From positions 1-64,000 of the forward strand of contig JACRKC010000039.1 of assembly GCA_016235555.1 (NCBI GenBank): a stretch of 64,000 bases of DNA, read 5' to 3'. Positions 26,901 through 34,229 of this stretch are shown here, in pieces. The stretch's first letter is position 1. Every line of letters starts with the position of its first letter. Under the pieces are notes generated by a model that had not been told where the DNA came from, made no database searches, and worked only from the letters and a program-made list of their open reading frames with translations. The position numbers and the translations under genes were made by a program. The stretch comes from Verrucomicrobiota bacterium. Its GTDB lineage: Bacteria > Verrucomicrobiota > Verrucomicrobiia > Opitutales > Opitutaceae.

Positions 26901-27151
26901 CTTCGTCCACTGCACCATCCGGAAGCGATCCGGCACCAGTGCCTCCGGCTCGCGCGTCTCGTCGATCACCACGGGCAGGATGAACGGCACGCCGCTGGCG
27001 ATGCCCATCGCGCGCTGCGCCGCCAGTTCCCACTCGATCCGAAAGTAGCCTTCGAGCCGCGCCTGCGTGTTGGCCGAGATGATCGGGATGAACAGCACAC
27101 ACTCCTTGATCTGCTTGCGGATCTTCGCGTCCCACTCGTCGCCGTGCTCGA
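23991..27151 (-). pseudogene. 3' portion (1052 codons) of a TIR-TPR gene split by the integrative element
   Basis: This is the larger piece of a second TIR-TPR-TolB-like gene; the 5' piece is at 46384-46512. It begins at codon 44 of the intact gene with EHGDEWDAKIRKQ. It retains most of the TIR domain, including FRIEWELAAQR with the likely catalytic Glu82. A palindrome-encoded linker, a TM segment (VAWVGAAVVAVVVVSFFAL), TPRs, a TolB-like domain (LAVLAFDNRSDDKDAENFSD) and C-terminal TPRs ending MGLADEQLK follow. No internal stop is seen, so the reading frame is not decayed. Joining the pieces at TC|GAG gives 1095 residues. The fragment lacks a start codon of its own in the TIR part. Confidence 0.92.
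26752..26810. repeat. In-frame 24-bp perfect palindrome inside the split TIR-TPR gene
   Basis: Arms at 26752-26775 and 26787-26810 are exact reverse complements (core GGGTCTCCCGACCC), separated by 11 bp. On the minus strand they encode a short Ser/Arg/Thr-rich linker between the TIR domain and the TM segment, the position where the paralogue at 12532 carries another palindrome. Confidence 0.88.
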
Positions 27152-27170
27152 TAGCACTGTTGGGAATTTG
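27150..27170. other. Left attachment junction of the integrative element
   Basis: Chromosomal TIR sequence ends at GA (27150-27151); element DNA begins at 27152. GCACTGTTGGGAATTTG at 27154-27170 is the exact inverted copy of 46365-46381 at the right end. The 2-bp GA shared by both junctions is the expected crossover dinucleotide of a serine recombinase. Confidence 0.88.
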
Positions 27171-27186
27171 CGCACCTACGATTCGG

Positions 27187-27453
27187 GTGCGAAGGTCGGA
27201 TATCGGCAAGCATTCGCGGCATATCCGAACGCCGCTGCCGTCGGCCCCGCGCACCGTCGGCGAACACGTTCACCGAGAGCGCAAGCGGCTCGGCCTGAAA
27301 CAGGTGCAACTCGCGGAAATGCTAGGAGTTTCCGACGCGACGGTTGGCAGCTGGGAGACCAATCTGCGCGAGCCCTCGGGACGGGTTCGACAACGAGTGA
27401 TTGCATGGCTGGGTTTCGAGCCGACAGCGGAAAACGATGCGTCCAACACCTGA
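27187..27453 (+). CDS. XRE-type HTH protein at the left end of the element
   Basis: A helix-turn-helix domain: RTVGEHVHRERKRLGLKQVQ, LAEMLGVSDATVGSWETN and QRVIAWLGFEP are typical of short Cro/CI-like proteins often found in bacteria as stand-alone genes. The start is unclear. GTG 27187 would give 88 residues but has no clear ribosome-binding site. The frame is open further left across the element end into antisense TIR sequence. In the excised circle, the same frame is continuous with the serine recombinase. It may therefore be the C-terminal domain of a longer recombinase in the circular form. Confidence 0.55.
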   Translation: MRRSDIGKHSRHIRTPLPSAPRTVGEHVHRERKRLGLKQVQLAEMLGVSDATVGSWETNLREPSGRVRQRVIAWLGFEPTAENDASNT

Positions 27454-27860
27454 CCTACACATGCCATCTTGTTGGAAATTTGTGGTCGCAGTCCGAGCGT
27501 GGCTTTCAGCCAGCACTCAAAAGCTCGCGCGGGCCGCCGTCGAATTCCTGACTACCACCACTGACGACGTGGCCCGCCCGCAGAATGTCGGCGCGTCTGC
27601 CCTGCGCCGCCCGTTCCTCGTCGCTCGGCGTCCGCTCTCCCCAAGCGTTGAGCGACCGGCTCGCTTCCTCGTCACCGTCGTGCTCGGTCAGCCGTCCGAC
27701 CCTCTGCTCCTCCCTTCTTTTGGAAAAAGAACCAAAAGGCGGGCAGTCGCAGACCCCGGCCACGCAAACGCCGGAGACTGCTTGGTGCCCGCGACGACCT
27801 CACTGGTTCGGGGGAAAACTGCTCTGCTATCCACGTGGGTAACCGTGCTAAACTAGGGAC
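27454..27860. other. Gap without a supported gene
   Basis: Several frames are open on both strands, but their translations show no domain and are biased in composition. Near 27830-27860 lies GGGTAACCGTGCTAAAC, which overlaps a possible -10 (TAAACT, 27849-27854) six bases before the next ATG. It resembles repeats inside the following gene and could be an operator. Confidence 0.5.
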
Positions 27861-28514
27861 ATGGATTTTCTCACCCTGCACGAATTGTCGGTTCAACTCG
27901 ATGTCAGCGTGCGCGTGCTGCGCCATCGGCTCCGGCAGCTTCTGACCGAGGGCCAATTAGTCGAAAACCGGGACTGCCGACGCGATGACTACGTTGACCC
28001 GACGCACTTCGTTTGGCGCGTCGATCCCGTCGCCTTCATCCGCGTTACCGGGTTGCAGCCGGTAACCACACGTGCTAACCAACCGCCGCTATCGGTTACC
28101 CCATCGGCTAACCAAACCCCGCCGCCGGCTACCAACGCAGCGGAACCCAAGGAGCAAACCTTACCAAAGGCTGATACCAAACCGCCGGGCATGGAGCGCG
28201 AGATGATTGACCTGTTGAAGGATCAGGTGCGCGTCAAAGACGGTCAGCTCGTCGAATTGTCCACCCAGAACAAAACCCTGACGGCGTTGAACGAAAAACT
28301 CACGGGTGCCGTGGTTCACCAGTCGGAGCAAATCCGCAATCTTCTGCGGCTGACGGGCGGAAAGACCGAAATGGACGAATTTGCTGCCGAATCGGATAGC
28401 AAGTCTGGTAACACGGCTAACCGGCCCGGTAACGCATCGGCTACCCATGAGCACGATTTTGGTAACCAGCCGGTTGGGCGGGCCAACGAGCAGGGAAGCG
28501 CACGAGCGGCGTAG
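27861..28514 (+). CDS. HTH and coiled-coil protein of unknown function
   Basis: A 217-residue protein. The first 65 residues (LTLHELSVQLDVSVRVLRHRLRQLL) look like a MerR/Excisionase-type DNA-binding domain. A Thr/Pro/Asn-rich linker follows (about 70-110), then a coiled coil (about 115-170) rich in Lys, Leu and Gln. The C-terminal tail is polar and disordered-looking. The coding DNA has repeated GGTAAC...GCTAACC words. ATG 27861 lies six bases after a TAAACT hexamer, so the transcript may be leaderless. A regulatory or partition-like function is possible, but I cannot identify it. Confidence 0.7.
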   Translation: MDFLTLHELSVQLDVSVRVLRHRLRQLLTEGQLVENRDCRRDDYVDPTHFVWRVDPVAFIRVTGLQPVTTRANQPPLSVTPSANQTPPPATNAAEPKEQTLPKADTKPPGMEREMIDLLKDQVRVKDGQLVELSTQNKTLTALNEKLTGAVVHQSEQIRNLLRLTGGKTEMDEFAAESDSKSGNTANRPGNASATHEHDFGNQPVGRANEQGSARAA

Positions 28515-28518
28515 GTAG

Positions 28519-28546
28519 TTGACCGAATCTGTCGGCATGGTAGGAT
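28519..28546 (+). promoter_or_regulatory. Promoter of hicBA
   Basis: TTGACC (28519-28524) and TAGGAT (28541-28546) are 16 bp apart, a good sigma-70-like match. The ATG of hicB is only six bases past the -10, so the mRNA is probably leaderless or nearly so. Confidence 0.65.
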
Positions 28547-28552
28547 ACGGAC

Positions 28553-28789
28553 ATGGCCAAGCGATACACCTACAACGTCAAAATCACCAAGGAAGAGGGT
28601 GGATTCCTCGCGGTTGTTCCTGCGCTCCAAGGCTGCCAGACGTGGGGCAAAACCTACGAGGAAGCAGTCGTGAACGCCGAAGAAGCCATTCAGGGTTACC
28701 TTGAATGGCTCCGGAAGGAAGGGAAGCCAGTGCCAGTTGAATCCCGTCACTTCACATCGTTGCACCTTACAGTGCCGGAACCCGCATGA
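28553..28789 (+). CDS. hicB: HicB-family antitoxin
   Basis: A 78-residue type II antitoxin. YTYNVKITKEEGGFLAVVPAL, LQGCQTWGKTYEEAVVNAEEAI and GYLEWLRKEGKPVP form the degenerate RNase H-like HicB fold. No C-terminal DNA-binding domain is obvious, as in the short HicB class. It precedes hicA by a four-base ATGA overlap. The antitoxin gene comes first, which is common. It would stabilise the element in its host. Confidence 0.92.
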   Translation: MAKRYTYNVKITKEEGGFLAVVPALQGCQTWGKTYEEAVVNAEEAIQGYLEWLRKEGKPVPVESRHFTSLHLTVPEPA

Positions 28790-29010
28790 GCCGCCTTCCG
28801 ACTGTCACCGCAAAGGAAGTCGTCAAGGCGCTACTTCGCGGCGGCTTCGTCAGTGGGCATCAGCACGGCAGCCACCTTTTCCTCAAACATCCAGTAACAG
28901 AGAAAAGGACGGTTGTGCCCATGCATACCGGCGATCTACCACGCCCCTTGCTAAAAGCTATTATCAAGCAAGCCGGGCTCACGGAGGACGAATTTCGCGA
29001 CCTCCTTTGA
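28786..29010 (+). CDS. hicA: HicA-family mRNA interferase toxin
   Basis: A 74-residue toxin with a double-stranded RNA-binding-like fold. LPTVTAKEVVKALLRGGFV, then HQHGSHLFLKHPVT with the catalytic His, and VVPMHTGDLPRPLLKAIIKQAGLTEDEF are all family features. HicA cleaves mRNA when freed from HicB. The ATG overlaps the hicB stop. A hairpin with a T run follows directly at 29010-29036. Confidence 0.93.
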   Translation: MSRLPTVTAKEVVKALLRGGFVSGHQHGSHLFLKHPVTEKRTVVPMHTGDLPRPLLKAIIKQAGLTEDEFRDLL

Positions 29011-29036
29011 CCTCTCCTTCGCGGGAGAGGTTTTTT
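29010..29036 (+). terminator. Rho-independent terminator after hicA
   Basis: ACCTCTCC and GGAGAGGT form an 8-bp stem around TTCGCG, ending in TTTTTT. It starts at the last base of the hicA stop codon. Confidence 0.85.
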
Positions 29037-29104
29037 GTTGCCGCAGGGTTGTCCACAACCCGCGCGCCGTGCAATCGCACGATAGGCAGGGTAGAATAAG
29101 AGCC

Positions 29105-29446
29105 ATGAAGCCCATTGGCGAAATCATTGAGCAAAATATCACCCTCAACACACTCGACCCCGTTTCGGCTGGCGGATTCACCCAGGTGCCCAACTTCATT
29201 CTCCGCGCCTCAAGCCTCTCCATTGGCGCAAAATTGACCTACGCGATGTTTCTTTCCTACGCGTGGCACAACGACCGATGCTTTCCCGGTCAGGAGCGCC
29301 TTGCGGAAGATATGGGCATGAGCCGCACCAGCGTGACGGCATTCATCGGCGAACTTGAAGAAAGGGGATACATCACGATTCAACGCCGCGGCCAGGGCAA
29401 AACCAATCTCTACACGGTCAATTTTCAGGTCAAAAAGGTCGCCTAA
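29105..29446 (+). CDS. HTH_36-type protein, possible replication initiator fragment
   Basis: A 113-residue protein. FTQVPNFILRASSLSIGAKL, TYAMFLSYAWHNDRCFPGQE and LAEDMGMSRTSVTAFIGELEERGYI match the winged-helix (HTH_36) part of plasmid and ICE replication proteins. There is no catalytic domain, so it may be a small regulator or initiator. ATG 29105 follows TAGAAT by seven bases. It stands directly before a repeat and AT-rich region that could be an origin, which supports a replication role. Confidence 0.8.
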   Translation: MKPIGEIIEQNITLNTLDPVSAGGFTQVPNFILRASSLSIGAKLTYAMFLSYAWHNDRCFPGQERLAEDMGMSRTSVTAFIGELEERGYITIQRRGQGKTNLYTVNFQVKKVA

Positions 29447-29449
29447 CGG

Positions 29450-29560
29450 CCAGAAGTCAGCCGGCTGACCTCAAGAGGTCAGCCCATCGACGACCAGAAG
29501 TGAGCCCGCTGACTTCACTCTATAGAATAATATTCAGTATAAGAATACTAAGTCTTACGG
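29450..29560. other. Iteron-like repeats and AT-rich stretch, candidate replication origin
   Basis: Two 24-bp direct repeats starting CCAGAAGT at 29450 and 29494 (3 mismatches) contain the palindrome GTCAGCCGGCTGAC (29456-29469). CTGACCTCAAGAGGTCAG (29465-29482) overlaps the first. An AT-rich block (29515-29560) follows. This arrangement right after an HTH_36 gene resembles small plasmid origins. The rest of the gap to 30165 holds no gene I can support. Confidence 0.45.
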
Positions 29561-30165
29561 ATTCCTTTGAAAGGAAGAAAGCCGCTGTGGATAACTCGCA
29601 GTGCTTTTTTGCCATTGATCGTCGTCAACTTGACGAGTCTTGGAAAGTGTGTCACAAAAGTAAGAATGTGCGACACGACAAACGGGGCGACAAATAAGGT
29701 TTGTCGGGGCTATCGCCCGCCGTATCCGGCTCCCACGGCTCGATTGAGCCGCCACGGGTTCCCCCACATGTTCGGGCTCGCGCCCGACTTCGCGCGTTTT
29801 CCTCCGGTTATCAGGTGAGGTCTGACCTAGCCGGCCAGCTGCACACCAAACCGCGCGAAGTCGGCCACTCGGCCTCACACGTGGGGGCACGAGTTCACGG
29901 CTGCGCTACCGCGACTACGGGTGCCGCCACACCAGGCGGCCGACGGACTCCGCTGAACCACAAGGAAAACGCGCCGCACGCGGGTGCGCCGCTTTGGGTG
30001 AAAACGACGAGGCTTGATATACTGATTGCGTTCTGACCGCGCAGTCCGCCCCGATTACCCATTCAGCTCGCCCTCAATCGCGTATGCTGAATGTCGCTTG
30101 GTTCGCCGCCTGATTCGCACGCGAGGCGGCGTTCGGGTCTCGGAGTCGTGGCGGACTCCGCCGCC

Positions 30166-31515
30166 ATGAATGACGACCCGATCCAACTCGGCTTTCGCGC
30201 TGGCTATGCTTCCGAATCCCCTTTTGGGCTCGGCGCAGCTGACGCGCGTCGGCACATCTATGTCGTCGGCCAAACCGGCGTCGGCAAGAGCACGCTGCTT
30301 TTCAACCTGATTTTGCAGCACCTTCACGCCGGTCACGGTGTCGCTGTCCTCGACCCACACGGTGACCTCGCTGAAACGCTTCTCGACCATTTTCCGACTT
30401 GGCGCGCCGATGACCTCGTTTACTTCAACCCCGCTGATGCCGATTTCCCTGTCGGCTTCAATCCCCTCGCCAATGTTCCGCCCGACCAGCGAGCGCTCGC
30501 GACGGCTGGTCTCGTATCTGCATTCAAGAGTATCTGGCGCGATTCATGGGGGCCGCGTCTCGAATACATTTTAACCCACACCGTCGCGGCATTGATGGAG
30601 GTCGGTAACACTTCCCTGCTCGGCGTAAATAGGATGCTCTCCGAAGAAGGTTATCGCGCGTGGGTTGTGCGGCAGGTGCGCGATCCTTTCATTCGCGCTT
30701 TCTGGACAGAGGAATTCGGGCGCTACGACGCCAGATTTTTGCGCGAGGCAATCGCGCCGGTGCAAAACAAAATCGGCCAACTACTTCTTTCCCCATTTCT
30801 CCGCAATGTCCTTGGCCAGACGCGCTGCAAGATCGACCTTCGCTTCATGATGGACTCCCGTCGTGTGCTAATTGCGAATCTGTCCAAGGGAAAACTTGGT
30901 GCGGAGCCCGCCAATCTACTCGGCGCGTTGCTGGCCGCGCAGTTTCAGCACGCGGCGATGACACGATCAGACACGCCGGAACACGAGCGCGAGGACTTCC
31001 ATTTGTTGATCGACGAGTTTCATAACTTCACCACGGATTCGCTCGCCAGCGCTTTGAGCGAGGCGCGCAAGTATCGCCTTGGCCTCGTTCTCTCTCATCA
31101 ATACCTCGACCAGTTGCGGCCGGAAGTGCGCTCCGCTGTTTTTGGGAACGTTGGCACCATCGTTTCCTTCCGCGTGGGAGCCAGCGATGCCGATGTGCTG
31201 GCGAAAGAGTTTGGCCAGGAGTTCACCGTAATGCAATTCGCCGATCTGGATCGCCATGAAGTCTTCGTGCGATTGATGGAAGACGGCTCCCCAAGCGTGC
31301 CTTTCCGGGCAAAGTCGATTCCCCCGCTGGGTTCGCGGCATAATCGGCGCCACAAGCTCATCGCGCGCTCGCGCGAAAAATATGGCACCCGACGCGCTGG
31401 CGTTGAAGACAGGCTGCGCCGCTGGCTGGCGAGCCCGTGCTACAATTTGAAGGATGCGAAAACCTCGTTTCGAACGCACGGACGACGCGCTCGGCTTACA
31501 ACTCACGCCCCGTGA
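30166..31515 (+). CDS. VirD4/TraG-like (HerA/FtsK-type) ATPase
   Basis: A 449-residue P-loop ATPase. RRHIYVVGQTGVGKSTLLFN (Walker A about residues 35-43), VLDPHGDLAETLLD and FHLLIDEFHNFTTDSL (Walker B about 278) match the type IV coupling protein/TraM-recognition family. LARQVRDPF-type helical region (here VVRQVRDPFIRAFW) lies between. It has no N-terminal membrane segment, so it is a soluble DNA pump or conjugation-like ATPase rather than a full VirD4. It shares the motif set with the longer ATPase at 40658. It overlaps the next gene by 62 bases. Confidence 0.85.
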   Translation: MNDDPIQLGFRAGYASESPFGLGAADARRHIYVVGQTGVGKSTLLFNLILQHLHAGHGVAVLDPHGDLAETLLDHFPTWRADDLVYFNPADADFPVGFNPLANVPPDQRALATAGLVSAFKSIWRDSWGPRLEYILTHTVAALMEVGNTSLLGVNRMLSEEGYRAWVVRQVRDPFIRAFWTEEFGRYDARFLREAIAPVQNKIGQLLLSPFLRNVLGQTRCKIDLRFMMDSRRVLIANLSKGKLGAEPANLLGALLAAQFQHAAMTRSDTPEHEREDFHLLIDEFHNFTTDSLASALSEARKYRLGLVLSHQYLDQLRPEVRSAVFGNVGTIVSFRVGASDADVLAKEFGQEFTVMQFADLDRHEVFVRLMEDGSPSVPFRAKSIPPLGSRHNRRHKLIARSREKYGTRRAGVEDRLRRWLASPCYNLKDAKTSFRTHGRRARLTTHAP

Positions 31516-32383
31516 CCTTGAAATCTTCCAGCACATCGCACGCCACCGATTTCTCAGTTCCCGACAGATCGTCATGCTTGTTGGCGGCAGCGCTCAGCAC
31601 ATCTTGAAACGGCTGCAAAGGCTCTTTCATCACGGATACCTCGACCGGCCACGTGCCCAAGTGCGTTATTTTTCGGAAGACGGATCGCGCCCGCTCGTTT
31701 ACGCGCTCACCAGCACAGGCGCTCGTGCGCTCCCGGAAGATCGACGCCCGGCGAGAGCGGACAATCGCAACGTCAAGCAACTCTACATTGAACACTCGCT
31801 GCTCGTCGCTGACGTGGTGATTGCATTTGCACGGGCGTGCGCGACGCCCGGCACGCCGCGCATCGTGCATGAGGATGGTCTTGGCATCGGAAAGTCGGCC
31901 GGCGCCACTTTCAAGTGGGTGGTTACGGTGCGGCACCACGATTCCACAAAGCGCGTGGGCGTCGTTCCCGACCGCGTGTTTGCGCTCGATTCGCACACCA
32001 GCGGTGAGCGCCAGCTATTTTTCATTGAGGCTGACCGGGCCACGATGCCGGTTGCCCGTAGCTCACTCGCACAGTCTTCCCTCTTACGAAAACTGCTCGC
32101 ATACGAAGCAACGTGGCGGGAAGGCGTGCACCGTCAACGCTTCGGATCAAATCGTTTTCGCGTGCTTGTCGTAACGTCGAGCGCGGAACGGGCACAGCAC
32201 GTCGCGAAAACCTGTGCTGAACTTCCCCGCGGGCGCGGCTTGTTTCTCTTTACCGACGCGGATTCACTTCGCGGCTATATTACTTCATCCGACAGAACCG
32301 GCGTCCTCACGTTGCCGTGGACGAACGCCACGGGCGGCACGGAGCGCTTGATTAACTCTTTTGTCCGAGAAAAAGCGGCGTGA
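31454..32383 (+). CDS. Replication-relaxation family protein
   Basis: A 309-residue protein of the replication-relaxation family (PF13814), found in plasmids and integrative elements. The N-terminal winged helix has LTPRDLEIFQHIARHRFLSS and HILKRLQRLFHHGYLDRP. The nuclease-like core has KQLYIEHSLLVADVVIAF, VVPDRVFAL and LFFIEADRATMPV. This family is thought to work in element replication or mobilisation, taking a relaxase-like place. ATG 31454 lies seven bases after TACAAT and overlaps the upstream ATPase gene. Confidence 0.85.
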   Translation: MRKPRFERTDDALGLQLTPRDLEIFQHIARHRFLSSRQIVMLVGGSAQHILKRLQRLFHHGYLDRPRAQVRYFSEDGSRPLVYALTSTGARALPEDRRPARADNRNVKQLYIEHSLLVADVVIAFARACATPGTPRIVHEDGLGIGKSAGATFKWVVTVRHHDSTKRVGVVPDRVFALDSHTSGERQLFFIEADRATMPVARSSLAQSSLLRKLLAYEATWREGVHRQRFGSNRFRVLVVTSSAERAQHVAKTCAELPRGRGLFLFTDADSLRGYITSSDRTGVLTLPWTNATGGTERLINSFVREKAA

Positions 32384-32457
32384 TACGATAGCCAGTGGAG
32401 GGGGCTCTTTTCCAGAGTCGCCTTGTTATTTGTCACCCTCAACCCAGGAGTCATGTC

Positions 32458-33546
32458 ATGTCGAAAACAGAATCGCGCTTCGTGGACTTTCGCGCCGTGA
32501 AAGCGGCCGTCACTATGGAGCAGGTATTGAATCACTACGGCCTGTCCGATCGCTTCAAACGCGGCCGGGACAGCCTCAGCGGGCCGTGCCCGATTCATCA
32601 GGGCACCAACCCCACACAATTCCGTGTCTGTATCAGCAAGAATTGCTGGAATTGTTTCAGTGAATGCAAGTGCGGTGGTAACGTCCTCGATTTCGTGGCG
32701 AAGATGGAGAACGTAGAGCCGATGGAGGCGGCGAACCGGCTCGTCGAATGGTTTGGATTGGATCGTGCACAGCTCAACGTTGCTTACGACCAAAACAGGC
32801 CGAGCGACCGGCAGAGTCGGGATCAACGACCAGCTTCGAGCAACGGTGCAGCCGTCAACGAGGCATTGCCACCGCCTCTTGTGCCGTCGCCGGCAAAGCC
32901 GAATGCGCAGCCATCACGTCCAGCAAAGGAGGAGACCGGCACGAATAAGCCGCTCGGATTTCGGCTGGAACTCGACCCTTCGCATCCCTACTTGGCCGAG
33001 CGTGGGCTATCGCCAGAGACGATTGATGAATTTGGTGTCGGCTTCTGCGGTAAGGGCGTCATGGCCCAGCGCATCGCCATTCCGATTCACGCTGCCGTCA
33101 AAGGCGAACTGGTAGGCTATGCTGGACGGTGGCCGGGAAATCCGCCCGATGGCCGGCCGAAATACCGATTGCCGGACGGGTTCAAGAAATCCGTCGAGGT
33201 CTATCGCCTTGCCGAAGCGCTGCGCGAACCATCGGAGCAACCGCTGGTAATCGTAGAAGGCTTCTTCGATGCGATGAAGCTGTGGCAGCTCGGCGTTCGC
33301 AAGTGTGTCGCGCTGATGGGCAGCTCGCTTTCGGGCGCTCAAGAGGCGTTGCTAGCGCAGCACCTCAGGCCGGCGTCGCAGGTGATTGTGATGTTCGACG
33401 AAGACCACGCCGGACGCGAGGGTCGCGAGGACGTGTTACGTCGTCTCGCGTTCAAAGCGTTCGTGCGCGTCGTCGCGTCTACGGAGGAAGGCTTCCAACC
33501 GGAGCAACTCACCCCCACAGTGGCACAGTCACTTCACCTCATTTGA
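32458..33546 (+). CDS. DnaG-type primase, CHC2 zinc finger plus Toprim
   Basis: A 362-residue element-encoded primase. The CHC2 zinc finger is CPIHQGTNPTQFRVC to NCWNCF (about 40-65). A Pro-rich linker follows (about 110-150). The Toprim core has PLVIVEGFFDAMKLWQLG and MFDEDHAGREGREDVL with its acidic residues. It is shorter than host DnaG and lacks the helicase-binding C-terminus. An AGGAG motif at 32446-32450 fixes the ATG at 32458. A terminator at 33603 follows. Confidence 0.9.
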   Translation: MSKTESRFVDFRAVKAAVTMEQVLNHYGLSDRFKRGRDSLSGPCPIHQGTNPTQFRVCISKNCWNCFSECKCGGNVLDFVAKMENVEPMEAANRLVEWFGLDRAQLNVAYDQNRPSDRQSRDQRPASSNGAAVNEALPPPLVPSPAKPNAQPSRPAKEETGTNKPLGFRLELDPSHPYLAERGLSPETIDEFGVGFCGKGVMAQRIAIPIHAAVKGELVGYAGRWPGNPPDGRPKYRLPDGFKKSVEVYRLAEALREPSEQPLVIVEGFFDAMKLWQLGVRKCVALMGSSLSGAQEALLAQHLRPASQVIVMFDEDHAGREGREDVLRRLAFKAFVRVVASTEEGFQPEQLTPTVAQSLHLI

Positions 33547-33602
33547 ACTCGCCCTACCGACTCAAAGCCCGAGATGTGAGATTCCCCGTGACTGAGCACC
33601 TC

Positions 33603-33627
33603 AAGCCCCTTCCGACAGGGGCTTTTT
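33603..33627 (+). terminator. Rho-independent terminator after the primase
   Basis: AAGCCCCT and AGGGGCTT form a stem around TCCGAC, ending in TTTTT. It separates the replication genes from the lower-GC cargo block that starts at 33732. Confidence 0.88.
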
Positions 33628-33731
33628 ACGTTGTTGCCTCACCCTTAATCGTTCAACCTCTTTCAATGTCGTGTTTGTGCCACCATTTACATTTTTCGTT
33701 TTCAGTGGTTAACTTTCAATATTAGAGCTTT

Positions 33732-34223
33732 ATGGCCTCATTTAAGTGGAAAACCGAGCCAATTGCGAAAGACTGGAAGATCACACAGGTCTACGGCTTT
33801 TGTTTCGATGAAAAAGGCCGCGTTCTCGTTCTACAAGATGAACGCGGAAAGTTTACACTTCCCGGCGGCCACCCTGAGCCAACGGATTCGAATCTAGGTG
33901 CCACCTTGGCTAGAGAATGCCATGAAGAGGCCTCTATTATTATCAACACTCCGATTTATCTTGGTGTTCAAGAAGTGACGGAAGATGACGGTTCGTTCCA
34001 CGCACAAGTGAGAATGATCGCCACAATTAATTCTTGGGAAGCTAGAAAGCAAGACCCGGCTACAGGGCACTTCTACCGTAGACTACTGACGCCGCTAAAC
34101 AAAGTTCCCTCGTTGCTTAATTGGGGCATAGATGCCCTTTTGCAAGCGGCTTCTGCTGCGAACTTGGCCGAGGCACATTCTATCACTATTCGCATATCAA
34201 GGCAGGATGAATACCGCGATTAG
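33732..34223 (+). CDS. Nudix hydrolase, first gene of the low-GC cargo block
   Basis: A 163-residue Nudix-fold protein, an enzyme family that splits nucleoside diphosphate-X compounds. The Nudix box is GGHPEPTDSNLGATLARECH followed by EEASI; the REcHEE core is intact, but the upstream Glu is replaced by Asp. YGFCFDEKGRVLVLQD is the N-terminal strand pair. Base use is clearly less GC-rich than the flanks. It starts a group of five tightly packed plus-strand genes that includes two glycosyltransferases and a nucleotide-kinase-like protein, suggesting a nucleotide or nucleotide-sugar substrate. Confidence 0.88.
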   Translation: MASFKWKTEPIAKDWKITQVYGFCFDEKGRVLVLQDERGKFTLPGGHPEPTDSNLGATLARECHEEASIIINTPIYLGVQEVTEDDGSFHAQVRMIATINSWEARKQDPATGHFYRRLLTPLNKVPSLLNWGIDALLQAASAANLAEAHSITIRISRQDEYRD

Positions 34224-34229
34224 CAGTAA

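Noticed and set aside
27120-27180. tRNA-type attachment site at the element end
   Set aside because: No tRNA sequence at either junction; the target is a protein-coding TIR gene and the ends are inverted, not long direct, repeats.
27506-27763. Possible small genes on either strand between the HTH sequence and 27861
   Set aside because: Overlapping open frames with biased composition, no domain, no ribosome-binding site and no clear start.
29500-29697. 65-codon open frame after the HTH_36 gene
   Set aside because: Starts at a non-ATG codon inside an AT-rich, origin-like stretch and shows no protein-like pattern.
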